A stretch of DNA of 40,066 nt from SpSt-398 sp033762195 (GCA_033762195.1 JANRLV010000117.1:1-40066), one strand, 5' to 3'. Counted from the stretch's first letter, positions 15,816-24,603 are shown. Made by a program: numbers and translations. Notes: generated by a model from the letters alone, not told the origin.

Positions 15816-16937
15816 ATGAGAAGGCTTCTACTTTTAATACCCGTATTTGGTTTTCTTATCACCACTGGGCAGCCTCCGCATTCACATGCCCTGGGTCGTG
15901 TGATCAAGTTTCCGGATGTTCCGGGATACAAAACCCTGAAATGTGACCTGCACCAGCATACTGTTTTTTCCGATGGAAGTGTATGGCCCGATATCCGGGT
16001 GATGGAAGCCCTGATGGATGGATTGGATGCCATTTCCCTGACCGAACACCTGGAATACCAGCCGCATAAATCCGATCTTCCTCATCCCGACCGGAACAGG
16101 TCATACGAGATCGCCTTAAAAGAAGCAAAAAGCCATGACCTGCTTATTATCCGCGGATCGGAGATCACGCGTCGCATGCCTCCCGGGCATAGCAACGCGG
16201 TATTTATTACGGATGCAAATAAACTGCTGATCGATGATTCAATCGCCGTTTTTCGCGAAGCAAAAAAACAAGGGGCTTTTGTATTCTGGAACCACCCCAA
16301 CTGGGTAAGTCAGCGCCGGGACGGAATGGCCACGCTAACGGATATGCACCGGGTTCTTATCAAAGAAAAGTTGTTGGACGGGATCGAAGTGGTAAACGAC
16401 CAAACCTATTCGGATGAAGCACTCCAGATCGCATTGGACAATAACCTCACCATTATGGGCACTTCAGATATCCACGGTCTGATTGATTGGGATTTTAAAG
16501 TACCCAAAGGGGGCCATCGACCCATTACACTTGTTTTTGCAACTTCAAAAACCGAGGATGGGATCAAAGAGGGGTTGATGAACCGCAGGACGGTCGTTTT
16601 TTATAACAACCTTCTGATCGGTCGGGAAGAATATCTGGCTCCGCTTATTCATGCCTCTCTTTCCATTAAGAGCGCCAAATACATGGGCCGTTCCGATGTG
16701 CTCGAGATCGTGTTCAGCAACCAGTCAAGTGTCGACTTTACCTTACAGAACAAAAGTGGGTACACTTTTCACAATAGCAGCGACCTGGTTACCCTGAAGC
16801 CAGGCGAGGAGAACATCCTTCAGGTAAAAACCCTGAAAAGACTGGAAAATGTTGAACTGGCTTTTGAGGTACTCAATGGGGTGACCGCACCTGGCAAACA
16901 CCCGCAGGTCAAAATTTCCGGAAAGGTGACCCAGTAA
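15816..16937 (+). CDS. PHP-domain phosphodiesterase, Sb-PDE family, secreted
   Basis: Protein of 373 aa with an N-terminal signal peptide (about 1-20). The PHP metal-binding core spans about 40-290: H46 and H48 (DLHQHT), D53, the H78 region (LTEHLEY), a Glu in RGSEIT, a His in PGHSNAVF, NHPNW, and the late SDIHG. These ligands fit a three-metal PHP phosphoesterase. The overall layout corresponds to the Sb-PDE group of secreted phosphodiesterases known from Bacteroidota and sphingomonads. The C-terminal 90 residues form a beta-rich tail (LEIVFSNQSSVDFTLQN) that resembles the MARTEL-type end domains in such proteins. The physiological substrate is not evident. Confidence 0.8.
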   Translation: MRRLLLLIPVFGFLITTGQPPHSHALGRVIKFPDVPGYKTLKCDLHQHTVFSDGSVWPDIRVMEALMDGLDAISLTEHLEYQPHKSDLPHPDRNRSYEIALKEAKSHDLLIIRGSEITRRMPPGHSNAVFITDANKLLIDDSIAVFREAKKQGAFVFWNHPNWVSQRRDGMATLTDMHRVLIKEKLLDGIEVVNDQTYSDEALQIALDNNLTIMGTSDIHGLIDWDFKVPKGGHRPITLVFATSKTEDGIKEGLMNRRTVVFYNNLLIGREEYLAPLIHASLSIKSAKYMGRSDVLEIVFSNQSSVDFTLQNKSGYTFHNSSDLVTLKPGEENILQVKTLKRLENVELAFEVLNGVTAPGKHPQVKISGKVTQ

Positions 16938-16981
16938 GGGATATTATACTAACAATTGTTCGCAAAAGTGAGCTAAAACTG

Positions 16982-16989
16982 TATATTTG
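16982..16989 (+). promoter_or_regulatory. Bacteroidota -7 box, TATATTTG
   Basis: Perfect TANNTTTG element 35 bases before the acyl-CoA dehydrogenase ATG at 17025. TTGTTCG (16956-16962) stands about 19 bases upstream at the -33 position. The predicted leader is about 30 bases. Confidence 0.5.
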
Positions 16990-17024
16990 TGCCGCCTGAA
17001 AACGGTATAAAAATTACAATTTCC

Positions 17025-18179
17025 ATGCATTTTCAACTGAACGAAGAACATCTGATGATCCAACAGGCCGCGCGTGATTTTGCCCGCCATGAATGCCTGC
17101 CTGGAGTGATCGAGCGAGACGAAAAACAACAGTTCCCCCGTGAACAGATCATGAAACTGGCCGACCTTGGTTTTATGGGTATGATGGTCAAACCCGAGTA
17201 TGGGGGCGCCGGTATGGATACCATCAGCTATGTACTGGCCATGGAAGAGATCAGTAAGATCGATGCCAGCGTGAGTGTTTGTATGAGTGTGAACAATAGT
17301 CTGGTTTGCTATGGCCTTCAGGAATTTGGTTCAGAGGAACAAAAACATAAATACCTGACTCCACTTGCTCAGGGAAAAAAGGATGGAGATCTGTATATCG
17401 GTGCCTTTTTGTTGAGTGAACCGGAAGCGGGCAGTGATGCCACCTCCCAGCGAACCACCGCAGAAGATAAAGGTGATTATTACCTGCTAAATGGTACCAA
17501 GAACTGGATAACAAACGGGAGTAGTGCTTCTGTTTACCTGGTCATGGCCCAAACCGATGCATCAAAGGGATCAAAGGGGATCAATACATTTATTGTGGAG
17601 AAAAATTGGCCAGGGGTCACCGTGGCCACTAAGGAAAATAAACTTGGCATCCGGGGTTCTGATACCCATACCATCATGTTTACAGATGTAAAAGTCCCCA
17701 AGGAGAACCGAATAGGAGAAGATGGCTTTGGTTTCAAATTCGCGATGAAAACATTGGCTGGTGGGCGCATTGGTATCGCCTCACAGGCCCTGGGTATTGC
17801 CAGCGGAGCGTATGAACTCGCGCTCAAATATTCTAAGGAACGGAAGGCCTTTGGTACCGAGATCATGAACCATCAGGCGATTGCCTTTAAACTCGCTGAT
17901 ATGGCTACACGTATCGAAGCTTCCAGGCTGCTTTGCCTGAAAGCCGCGTGGGAAAAAGACAATCAGATGGACTATACCGTCAGTTCCTCCATGGCCAAGG
18001 TCTTTTCTTCCGAAACCGCCATGTGGACCGCTGTCGAAGCCGTTCAGATCCACGGGGGGTACGGATTCGTAAAAGAATACCATGTTGAACGCCTGATGCG
18101 GGATGCCAAGATCACCCAGATCTATGAGGGCACCAGCGAAGTACAGCGGATTGTTATCAGTCGAAGTATATTGAAATAG
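17025..18179 (+). CDS. Acyl-CoA dehydrogenase, short/branched-chain type
   Basis: FAD-dependent acyl-CoA dehydrogenase of 384 aa that introduces the alpha-beta double bond into acyl-CoA. Start MHFQLNEEHLMIQQAARDFA at ATG 17025; the upstream GTG at 16989 overlaps the promoter box. FAD-binding motifs are seen (LSEPEAGSD, NGTKNWITNG). The catalytic base is E368 in IYEGTSEVQR, the position used in short-chain and butyryl-CoA dehydrogenases. Substrate could be butyryl-, isobutyryl- or isovaleryl-CoA. With the methylcrotonyl-type carboxyltransferase and methylmalonyl-CoA mutase in the window, branched amino-acid breakdown is plausible, though the genes are not in one operon. Confidence 0.92.
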   Translation: MHFQLNEEHLMIQQAARDFARHECLPGVIERDEKQQFPREQIMKLADLGFMGMMVKPEYGGAGMDTISYVLAMEEISKIDASVSVCMSVNNSLVCYGLQEFGSEEQKHKYLTPLAQGKKDGDLYIGAFLLSEPEAGSDATSQRTTAEDKGDYYLLNGTKNWITNGSSASVYLVMAQTDASKGSKGINTFIVEKNWPGVTVATKENKLGIRGSDTHTIMFTDVKVPKENRIGEDGFGFKFAMKTLAGGRIGIASQALGIASGAYELALKYSKERKAFGTEIMNHQAIAFKLADMATRIEASRLLCLKAAWEKDNQMDYTVSSSMAKVFSSETAMWTAVEAVQIHGGYGFVKEYHVERLMRDAKITQIYEGTSEVQRIVISRSILK

Positions 18180-18212
18180 CTATTAGATTTTCAGACCTTG
18201 CATTACCTGGCG

Positions 18213-18247
18213 CCTTTGTGCCCTTGCGGTAAATCCTATTCACTATT
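18213..18247. repeat. Relic of two intergenic repeat families
   Basis: CCTTTGTGCCCTTGCGG (18213-18229) resembles the units of the palindrome at 23136-23267, and CTATTCACTATT (18236-18247) is nearly two units of the CACTATT family found at 41-82. Both are in the 76-bp spacer between the acyl-CoA dehydrogenase and yggS. Confidence 0.5.
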
Positions 18248-18255
18248 TTCGTGGT

Positions 18256-18906
18256 ATGATCGATCAAGTGAGTTACACCGATTTAATAAGAAGACTTGGT
18301 AAAAGTGCCACGCTGGTGGCTGTTTCCAAAACCAAACCCACTGAGGATATCAAAGCCCTGTATGATCTGGGCCAACGGGATTTTGGCGAAAACTATGTTC
18401 AGGAACTGGTAGATAAGGCTGCTCAACTGCCTAATGATATTCGTTGGCACTTTATAGGCCATTTACAAAGCAATAAGGTAAAATACATTGCCCCTTTTGT
18501 TCACCTGATCCATGGGGTGGACAGTTTCAAACTCTTAAAGGAGATCGACAAACAGGCGGCAAAGAATGAACGCGTGATCGACTGCCTGCTTCAGATTCAT
18601 ATCGCTCAGGAGGAAACAAAGTTCGGACTGGATGAATCCGAACTCGCCTCCTTGCTGACGGATCCTGTTTTTCCGGGATTGAACCATGTACAGATACGGG
18701 GATTGATGGGGATGGCCAGTTTTTCGGAGGATCAGGCGTTGGTAAGGAGTGAATTCAAAACCTTGCAGGCGCTATTTCAAAAATATGGGAAGGAGAGAGG
18801 ATGGTCCGTTCTTTCCATGGGCATGTCTGCTGATTTTTCCATCGCCATCGAAGAGGGCTCCACCCTTGTCCGGATAGGCAGCCTGCTTTTTGGGTCCAGA
18901 AATTAG
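18256..18906 (+). CDS. yggS: YggS family PLP homeostasis protein
   Basis: Pyridoxal-phosphate-binding protein of 216 aa (PLPBP/YggS), which buffers free PLP and affects amino-acid balance; it has no proven enzyme activity. A single alanine-racemase-like TIM barrel. The PLP lysine is K25 (VAVSKTKP). Other family marks are FGENYVQEL, WHFIGHLQSNKVK, KFGLDESEL and GLMGMAS, and the closing RIGSLLFG. Length is slightly short for the family (about 230) because the N-terminal helix is trimmed. A TATTTTCG box ends only 4 bases before the ATG. Confidence 0.93.
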   Translation: MIDQVSYTDLIRRLGKSATLVAVSKTKPTEDIKALYDLGQRDFGENYVQELVDKAAQLPNDIRWHFIGHLQSNKVKYIAPFVHLIHGVDSFKLLKEIDKQAAKNERVIDCLLQIHIAQEETKFGLDESELASLLTDPVFPGLNHVQIRGLMGMASFSEDQALVRSEFKTLQALFQKYGKERGWSVLSMGMSADFSIAIEEGSTLVRIGSLLFGSRN

Positions 18907-19004
18907 ACCTCCTAACTTATTTATTTGCATTTCGTCAGGGATTTTGTGCTGCTGGTGTAAAGGTTTTGCCCCTCCAAATCAGTACATTTAGTTTAGGATT
19001 GAAA

Positions 19005-20057
19005 ATGCCCATTGCCTTTACTAAATATCGCCTGCACCACCTCCTTATCTGGGTACTGGTATATCTGGTATGGTATTACCTGCGCGTGGATGACTATCCA
19101 AGTCCGGCGCTGGCATCAAAGATCACCTTATTGAAGGTGGTGGATCTGGCCTTACTGATCTATCTCACCAATTACCTACTGATCCCCAGGCTGCTTTACC
19201 GAAAGCGCTATATACTTTTCTCTCTGGTCTATTTGGGAATGATACTCGTTAGTAGTTATGTGAAAATGAAGGTCATCGGCCAATTGCTGAATAACCCCGG
19301 TCTTTTCGATCTTCGTCTTCATTGGCGTGACCGGATCTATGATAACCTTTTGCCCCATATCTTTCTGGTCACGGCCGGAGCCACTGTCAAATTGGTGATC
19401 GATTATATTCGTCAGCAAAAACGGCTGGCTGATCTGGCCAAGGAGAATGCCGTGGCAGAATTGAACTTTCTCAAATCACAGATCAACCCGCATTTTTTGT
19501 TCAACTCTATCAACTCGGTTTATTTTCTTATTGATAAGGAAAATAAAGAAGCCAGGGAGGCTTTACATAAATTTTCCACCATGCTGCGGTACCAACTGTA
19601 TGAAACAGATGGTGATCGTATCCCGATCGAAAAGGAAATGGGATTTTTAAAGGATTATGTGGACCTTCAAAAATTACGCAAAGAGGAAGGGTATGAGGTG
19701 GATTTTAAACAAGGGGAGGGCCTGTCTGGTTTTTCCATCGAACCACTTATCCTGATCCCTTTTGTAGAGAATGCATTCAAGCATATTTCGCACCATGGGC
19801 ATGCTCCCAATTTTATTCATATTCATGCCGACCGGCAAAATGGCCACTTGAATTTCTCGGTAACCAATTCATATGAGATTAAGTCAACCGGCAAAGAACC
19901 CTATTCGGGAATCGGGCTGCAAAATGTAAAACGCCGATTGGAGTTGCTGTATCCCGGTCAGCATGTTTTGGATATCAGCCAAAAGGAAGGGGTATTCAAG
20001 ATGAATTTGAGCCTTCCTGTTCAATCAAAATTGACCGCACATGAGTCCGCAAATTGA
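19005..20057 (+). CDS. LytS/YehU-type sensor histidine kinase
   Basis: Membrane histidine kinase of 350 aa. Four membrane segments (about 12-25, 42-60, 68-84, 115-133) replace a periplasmic sensor. A short coiled linker leads to the His_kinase domain, with H163 in SQINPHFLFNSIN. The ATPase has an asparagine box (FVENAFKH) and GIGLQNVKRRLELLYP. ATG 19005 is preferred over a TTG at 18966. Its 3' end overlaps the start of the LytTR regulator by 17 bp, so the two are cotranslated as a pair. Stimulus unknown. Confidence 0.9.
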   Translation: MPIAFTKYRLHHLLIWVLVYLVWYYLRVDDYPSPALASKITLLKVVDLALLIYLTNYLLIPRLLYRKRYILFSLVYLGMILVSSYVKMKVIGQLLNNPGLFDLRLHWRDRIYDNLLPHIFLVTAGATVKLVIDYIRQQKRLADLAKENAVAELNFLKSQINPHFLFNSINSVYFLIDKENKEAREALHKFSTMLRYQLYETDGDRIPIEKEMGFLKDYVDLQKLRKEEGYEVDFKQGEGLSGFSIEPLILIPFVENAFKHISHHGHAPNFIHIHADRQNGHLNFSVTNSYEIKSTGKEPYSGIGLQNVKRRLELLYPGQHVLDISQKEGVFKMNLSLPVQSKLTAHESAN

Positions 20058-20793
20058 ACCAGCCAAATCATCAACGGTTCTCCGTTGTCTGATCATTGAT
20101 GACGAGCCCCTGGCTCGAAAAGGCCTGCGCGAGTACGTGTCGGAACATGATTTTCTGGAACTGGTGGGGGAGTTTGATAACCCCCTCAAGGCCATGGAGG
20201 TTCTTCACAGTGGCCATATCGACTTGCTTTTTTTGGATATCCAGATGCCCAAACTATCCGGCCTTGACCTGCTTCGTACGTTGAAAGATCCTCCTATGAC
20301 GATCCTGACCACCGCCTATTCTGAATATGCCGTGGAAGGTTTTGAATTGGAAGTGGTGGATTACCTGGTTAAACCCATCGGCTCGGAGCGTTTTGTAAAG
20401 GCAGTCTGGAGGGCGCGTGACCTTTTTGAACTCAAACAAAGCAACAAGGCGGTGAACACATCCGGGCAGGACCACTTCTTTATTAAGTCCGATAATAAGC
20501 TGGTGCGTATCCTGTTTGATGACCTGCTGTACGCAGAGGCATTGCAGAATTATGTTACGCTGCATACGGTGTCAAAGAAATATATCACCTACCTGACCTT
20601 TCGGTCAGTGGAGGATTATCTCCCGGCCGACCGGTTTATCCGGGTACACAAATCGTATATAGTTTCAGCCTCGCGGATCGACAGTATTGAAGGAAATGAT
20701 ATTCGGATCGGGGAGCATTATATTCCTATTAGTCGCAATCTGAAGGAGGAGGTGATGGATAAATTATTGAAAGGCAAATTTCTAAAGCGATAA
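20041..20793 (+). CDS. LytTR-type response regulator
   Basis: Response regulator of 250 aa. Receiver domain at 13-130 with D20/D21 (IIDDEP), phospho-acceptor D66 (LLFLDIQMPKLSG) and K residue in VKPIG. The LytTR DNA-binding domain covers about 150-250 (FFIKSDNKLVRI, YAEALQNYVTLHT, RSVEDYLPADRFIRVHKSYIV, IPISRNLKEEV). LytTR factors bind direct repeats upstream of their targets. It overlaps the LytS-type kinase gene, its probable partner. Confidence 0.93.
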   Translation: MSPQIEPAKSSTVLRCLIIDDEPLARKGLREYVSEHDFLELVGEFDNPLKAMEVLHSGHIDLLFLDIQMPKLSGLDLLRTLKDPPMTILTTAYSEYAVEGFELEVVDYLVKPIGSERFVKAVWRARDLFELKQSNKAVNTSGQDHFFIKSDNKLVRILFDDLLYAEALQNYVTLHTVSKKYITYLTFRSVEDYLPADRFIRVHKSYIVSASRIDSIEGNDIRIGEHYIPISRNLKEEVMDKLLKGKFLKR

Positions 20794-20841
20794 CTCTGAA
20801 TTTTAACAAGGATCTCCCGCCGGAATGATTATTTTTATTCC

Positions 20842-21375
20842 ATGAAAAGATCATTTTACCTGCTCTTCTTTTTGTCATTGTCCGGCCTGGTAAATGCCCA
20901 GGAATGTGAGCTGAAAGATGTAAAGGATCCCCTTAACCAGGAAACCAGACTTTCCACCGGGTTTAAGAAAATGGGTGGGGGAAGCGATCGCTTTATGATG
21001 TCGGGGGAAGTGGATAAACGTGAGTTGGATTTCTTTTTTGTTCTCGAAGGCAGTGGTCTTTGTTTTGATGAATATGCGCGTGTACAAGCCATTTTTGAAG
21101 GCGGTAAGCAAAAGAACATCTTTCGAAACGGGGGTGCTGAAAATTGCCAGGGGTATTTTCACATCATTTTTAAAAACCAGGCCAACCAACCCGCGACCTT
21201 AAAGAACCTGGCCACAAAAAAGGTCATTAGCCTGAAATTCACCATGAAGGATAATAAGGAAAAAATTGTCAACCTTGGTCCGGAGGAACAGGATACTTTT
21301 CAACGGATCGTATCCTGTATCCTTGATGCTTCCACCCCGCTATTGAATGATACCTGGAAGCCTGCCAAACAATAA
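20842..21375 (+). CDS. Secreted protein of unknown function
   Basis: Protein of 177 aa with a clear signal peptide (about 1-19, LSGLVNA then QECE). The mature part has four cysteines (ECE, LCF, NCQ, SCI), which might pair. No domain recognised; the body is predicted beta-rich (DFFFVLEGSGLCFDEYARVQAIFEGG split around 60-85). It is 48 bp after the LytTR regulator on the same strand. It ends 12 bp from the convergent MFS gene, with no hairpin between. Confidence 0.7.
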   Translation: MKRSFYLLFFLSLSGLVNAQECELKDVKDPLNQETRLSTGFKKMGGGSDRFMMSGEVDKRELDFFFVLEGSGLCFDEYARVQAIFEGGKQKNIFRNGGAENCQGYFHIIFKNQANQPATLKNLATKKVISLKFTMKDNKEKIVNLGPEEQDTFQRIVSCILDASTPLLNDTWKPAKQ

Positions 21376-21387
21376 TTTAATTTTTGT

Positions 21388-22617
21388 TTAAGCCTGTACT
21401 ACCTCCCGGGTTTCCTTGCGTAATACCCACCAGGCCAGTGCTGCACTGGTAAACATAAAAAGAGCACCGGCAAAGAATGGCATACCTGGTATATGCCAGA
21501 AACCTTTGGCCTGTGTAAACGAGGTAAAGAGACCGGTCATTAATACCGGGCCGAAAATACTTGTGAGGCTCATGGTACTTGTCAGGGAACCTTGTAACTC
21601 ACCCTGCTCATTGGAAGGTACATGTTTGGCCATGATGGCCTGAATGGCCGGGCCTGCAATTCCACCAAGACAATAAGGGATAAGAAAGACAAACATCATC
21701 CACCCTTCGGTAGCCAGGCCGAAGAGCAGCAACCCGACTGAATAAAGGATCAATCCGATAAATACGCTTTTTTCGTTTCCTAATTTGGGATTGATGACCC
21801 GAATCAGTAATCCCTGTACCAATCCAATGAGTACACCCACTACGGTCAGGGAGATACCTACCATGCCCTCGCTCCAGTTGAATACATAGATCGTGTAAAA
21901 ACTCCAGTTGCTTTGCACCGCATGTGCCGCCAGGCTGATAAAGAAAAAGGAAAAGAAAAGCCCGATGATGGAAGGGTATTTTTTAAGTTTGATAAGTGAC
22001 ACACCAGGAATGATTGTCTTCCAATTAAAAGCTCTTCTTTTATCCGGAGGCAGTGATTCAGGCAGGACAAAATAACCATACAACCAGTTCAATAGGGCCA
22101 GGCCGGCGGCGGCATAAAAGGGGACCCTAGTTCCCAATTCGCCAAGTAGTCCGCCCAGGAGTGGGCCGATGATAAAGCCCAGGCCAAAAGCTGCGCCGAT
22201 CATTCCAAAATTCTTGGCCCTTGTTTCAGCCGTACTCACATCGGCAATATAGGCCGATGCCGTTGAGAAACTGGCGCCAGTGATACCTGCGAATATGCGA
22301 CCAAGAAAAAGCCAGCCAAAACTCGGAGCCAATGCTGTTACCAGGTAGTCCACACCAAATCCAAAGAGGGAGAATAGCAGCACAGGTCTTCGCCCGTATT
22401 TATCACTCAGGTTTCCCAAGGCGGGGGCAAAGATAAATTGCATCACGGCATAGGCAGCTGTCAGCCAGCCTCCATAAGCACTCGCCTCGTTGACGGGAAT
22501 ATGGAGCATTTCAGAAATTAGTTTTGGAATCACCGGGATGATGATCCCAAAACCGGTAACATCGATCAGCAGGGTGACGAATATGAAGCCGATGGCGGCT
22601 TTTTTGGACCGGGCCAT
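21388..22617 (-). CDS. MFS transporter, TCR/Tet family
   Basis: Major facilitator of 409 aa with about 12 membrane segments. The N-terminal half follows the TetA pattern: GFGIIIPVIPKL, GGWLTAAYAVMQFIFAPALG, motif A NLSDKYGRRPV, GRIFAGITGAS and AYIADVSTAETRAKNFG. It therefore belongs to the drug:H+ antiporter group 12-TMS, in which tetracycline exporters are only one branch. Substrate cannot be told from sequence, and chromosomal members of this group in environmental Bacteroidota are common. It lies 36 bp behind the small lipoprotein gene and may be in its transcript. Confidence 0.87.
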   Translation of the reverse strand: MARSKKAAIGFIFVTLLIDVTGFGIIIPVIPKLISEMLHIPVNEASAYGGWLTAAYAVMQFIFAPALGNLSDKYGRRPVLLFSLFGFGVDYLVTALAPSFGWLFLGRIFAGITGASFSTASAYIADVSTAETRAKNFGMIGAAFGLGFIIGPLLGGLLGELGTRVPFYAAAGLALLNWLYGYFVLPESLPPDKRRAFNWKTIIPGVSLIKLKKYPSIIGLFFSFFFISLAAHAVQSNWSFYTIYVFNWSEGMVGISLTVVGVLIGLVQGLLIRVINPKLGNEKSVFIGLILYSVGLLLFGLATEGWMMFVFLIPYCLGGIAGPAIQAIMAKHVPSNEQGELQGSLTSTMSLTSIFGPVLMTGLFTSFTQAKGFWHIPGMPFFAGALFMFTSAALAWWVLRKETREVVQA

Positions 22618-22653
22618 AAAATATCTTATTCAGTTGGTTTTAACGATACTGTA

Positions 22654-23106
22654 CTATTCAAATTTGAACAGGCTATTCGTTTCAATGGAGGTCGATTTAT
22701 CAAACACAAAATCCACAAAACGCGCCTCGCCTTTCTTTCCGGTTATCTTTCCATTGATGCGGCCATATTCTTTATTCTCCTCGTCAAATGCCTTGATCAT
22801 TACTGGCTGGTCCACATCATTATTGAAAACCATATAAACACTCAATATATGAGCCGAGCCTGAATCGCTTCCATTTATCCGTACTTTTCCAATCTCCAGG
22901 CCTTTTTCCAAAATAGCCGGAGTAAGTTCAACCTTACATTTGAACCGGTCTGAAACACCATCGGCCACCCCATCAAAAAATTCGGAAGCCCCTTTGCCAA
23001 CCGTTTCACCGGTTTTATTGATGGCTTCCTTTGTTTTTTCTTTTACAGAATTTCCGGAACAGGCAGCAAGAAACAGACAAAGCAGGAGGGCTGAAAGGGA
23101 TTTCAT
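22654..23106 (-). CDS. Small lipoprotein of unknown function
   Basis: Lipoprotein of 150 aa. Lipobox FLAAC with Cys near 16. The first mature part is Lys/Glu-rich and helical (VKEKTKEAINKTGETVGKGA), followed by a beta-rich domain (CKVELTPAILEKGLEIGKVRI). No known family is recognised. ATG 23106 is the natural start, since it opens the signal peptide. The frame also runs upstream to 23241, but that 45-codon extension is encoded by the palindromic repeat and is rejected. Confidence 0.72.
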   Translation of the reverse strand: MKSLSALLLCLFLAACSGNSVKEKTKEAINKTGETVGKGASEFFDGVADGVSDRFKCKVELTPAILEKGLEIGKVRINGSDSGSAHILSVYMVFNNDVDQPVMIKAFDEENKEYGRINGKITGKKGEARFVDFVFDKSTSIETNSLFKFE

Positions 23107-23135
23107 GCTTTTTTTTTGCCAAGTTACAAAATTCC

Positions 23136-23267
23136 CTTCGTGATCTTCGTGTCCTTTGTGCTCCCTTTGTGTCCTTCGTGTCCTCCTACGCAAGTCTTGC
23201 GTAGGAGGACACGAAGGACACAAAGGGAGCACAAAGGACACAAAGGGTACACGAAGAACACGAAGAA
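23136..23267. repeat. Long perfect palindrome made of CTTYGTG units
   Basis: Bases 23149-23194 and 23196-23241 are exact reverse complements: 46-bp arms around the single base T23195. The arms are built from 9- or 11-base units such as TCCTTTGTG, TCCTTCGTG and CTCCCTTTGTG. Beyond the perfect part both arms go on (CTTCGTG at 23137-23143; CACGAAG at 23259-23265), but the right arm holds one additional 11-base unit. It occupies the spacer between the bestrophin and lipoprotein genes, both on the minus strand, so its RNA would form a very stable hairpin. Confidence 0.95.
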
Positions 23268-23273
23268 GAAAGG

Positions 23274-24155
23274 CTAGGAGGCCAGGATTTCGCCGGTATG
23301 CACCTTGATATTTGCCGCAATTTTTTCGGTCGGCAGGTCATTGGCATCTTTTCCAAAAGGATCTTCGATTTCTTCGGCGATCAATTCAAGGCTGGAAAGA
23401 ACATAGAATATAAAAGTTACCACGGGAATAACATAATACCCCAGGCTGAAGACAAAGCCAAAGGGCAGGGACATGATATAGAAGAAAATGAATTTTTTCA
23501 GGAACACGCTATACGAGTAGGGGATAGGGGTATTTCGTATACGCTCACAGGCCCCACAGATATCTGTAAAAGAACGCAGCTCTTCATTCAAGACAATAAG
23601 CTGATCACCCGTGATCTTTTGCTCCTTATAAAGCCGTGTAACCCGTTGCATCATGAGCAGGGCTACCTGGTTGGGTACATGTTTGGATACATCAATCGTC
23701 TCCAATTCAGGATGATCCTTTTCATCCAGGGCCAGTCTTGTCTTCTCCGCATGCAGGTGGTGGGCCAGCGTGGAAGCATAAAGGGAGAGGGTTTTGTGAA
23801 AATACTGCAGGGTGTTCTTGTCCTCCGGCAGGAAACTTTTGATCTTGATGGCCAGGTTGCGGCTATTGTTCACGAGGCTGCCCCAGAGTTTACGACCTTC
23901 CCACCAGCGGTCATAGGCCGTGTTGGTGCGGAAGACAAGGAGCATGGAGAGGACAAAGCCCAGGAGGTTGTGTAGCAGGGTCAGGTTGCGGACATAACTA
24001 TCTTTAGAAAGATCCCAATATTCGAGTTCGAGATAGGCCACCAGCCAACTGTAGGCCGCCATGGCCAGGATCATGGGAAACAGCTTCCGGATCGTGTCGG
24101 ACCTGTGGAGGCGGAATATGAAAGTGAACCAGTCTTTGGGATTGTAGGTGATCAT
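23274..24155 (-). CDS. Bestrophin-family anion channel
   Basis: Membrane protein of 293 aa of the bacterial bestrophin (UPF0187/RFP-TM) family, which forms pentameric anion channels. Landmarks: MITYNPKDWFTFIFRLHRSDT at the start (21 residues, here shortened to its first part ITYNPKDW), LHNLLGFVLSMLLVFRTN, AYDRWWEGRKLWGSLVNNSRN and the late PFGFVFSLGYYVIP and IEDPFGKDANDLP. The last motif is the conserved cytosolic loop. ATG 24155 gives the usual N terminus; the frame also extends to 24197. The ion is not predictable. Confidence 0.88.
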   Translation of the reverse strand: MITYNPKDWFTFIFRLHRSDTIRKLFPMILAMAAYSWLVAYLELEYWDLSKDSYVRNLTLLHNLLGFVLSMLLVFRTNTAYDRWWEGRKLWGSLVNNSRNLAIKIKSFLPEDKNTLQYFHKTLSLYASTLAHHLHAEKTRLALDEKDHPELETIDVSKHVPNQVALLMMQRVTRLYKEQKITGDQLIVLNEELRSFTDICGACERIRNTPIPYSYSVFLKKFIFFYIMSLPFGFVFSLGYYVIPVVTFIFYVLSSLELIAEEIEDPFGKDANDLPTEKIAANIKVHTGEILAS

Positions 24156-24201
24156 AGAGTAAAGATAGGGAGCCGCGCGAATTTTCAAACTCCCCAATCG
24201 G

Positions 24202-24603
24202 TTACTTCACCACCACCTTATTCTCGGTAATATTAAACTCCAGGTCGAGTGTGTTTTTCTTCTTGAATTCAAGGGTGCCTTCATATGTCCAATCAAAACT
24301 GTAGTTATTATCTACGGTGCGTTCTTCCCATTTGCCTTCATAGAGGGCGAGGAGCAGGCATTTGATTTCATGTGAACCCTGCGGTACGGTGATGGAGAAG
24401 CTGTTCTTCTGCTGCTGGTCTTTCTCAGGTCCGGTGGATACCAGGGTGCCATCGATATAAACATTCATTTTGGAAACATAGGAATAGCCTTCATTTGTAC
24501 CTACGGTTGTATAGGTGATGGTCAGTTTTCCTTTTTTGGCTTTAACAAAAGAGGAGGACATGATAAAGGGAATGGCGAGCAGGAACAGGAGCTTGAGTTT
24601 CAT
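24202..24603 (-). CDS. Small secreted protein of unknown function
   Basis: Protein of 133 aa with a signal peptide (about 1-20, MKLKLLFLLAIPFIMSSSF opening). The mature part looks like one beta-sandwich (LTITYTTVGTNEG, MNVYIDGTLVST, FSITVPQGSHEIKC). The phrase about ligands on a short 'IDG' turn followed by 'VPQGSHEI' resembles PEGA-like or carbohydrate-like beta domains, but this is a weak resemblance. ATG 24603 is preferred over an upstream in-frame start at 24693, which would overlap the glnS promoter. It is 46 bp before the bestrophin gene. Confidence 0.65.
   Translation of the reverse strand: MKLKLLFLLAIPFIMSSSFVKAKKGKLTITYTTVGTNEGYSYVSKMNVYIDGTLVSTGPEKDQQQKNSFSITVPQGSHEIKCLLLALYEGKWEERTVDNNYSFDWTYEGTLEFKKKNTLDLEFNITENKVVVK

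Noticed and set aside
16951..16960. AACAATTGTT palindrome as an operator
   Set aside because: A 10-base AT-rich palindrome is expected by chance in this spacer; no second copy or regulator link was found.
21388..22617. Tetracycline resistance gene
   Set aside because: It belongs to the broad TCR/Tet MFS group, but the surroundings are core chromosome with no regulator of TetR type or mobile element; substrate is open.
23107..23241. Upstream extension of the small lipoprotein through the palindrome
   Set aside because: The added 45 residues come only from the repeat and would bury the lipoprotein signal peptide.
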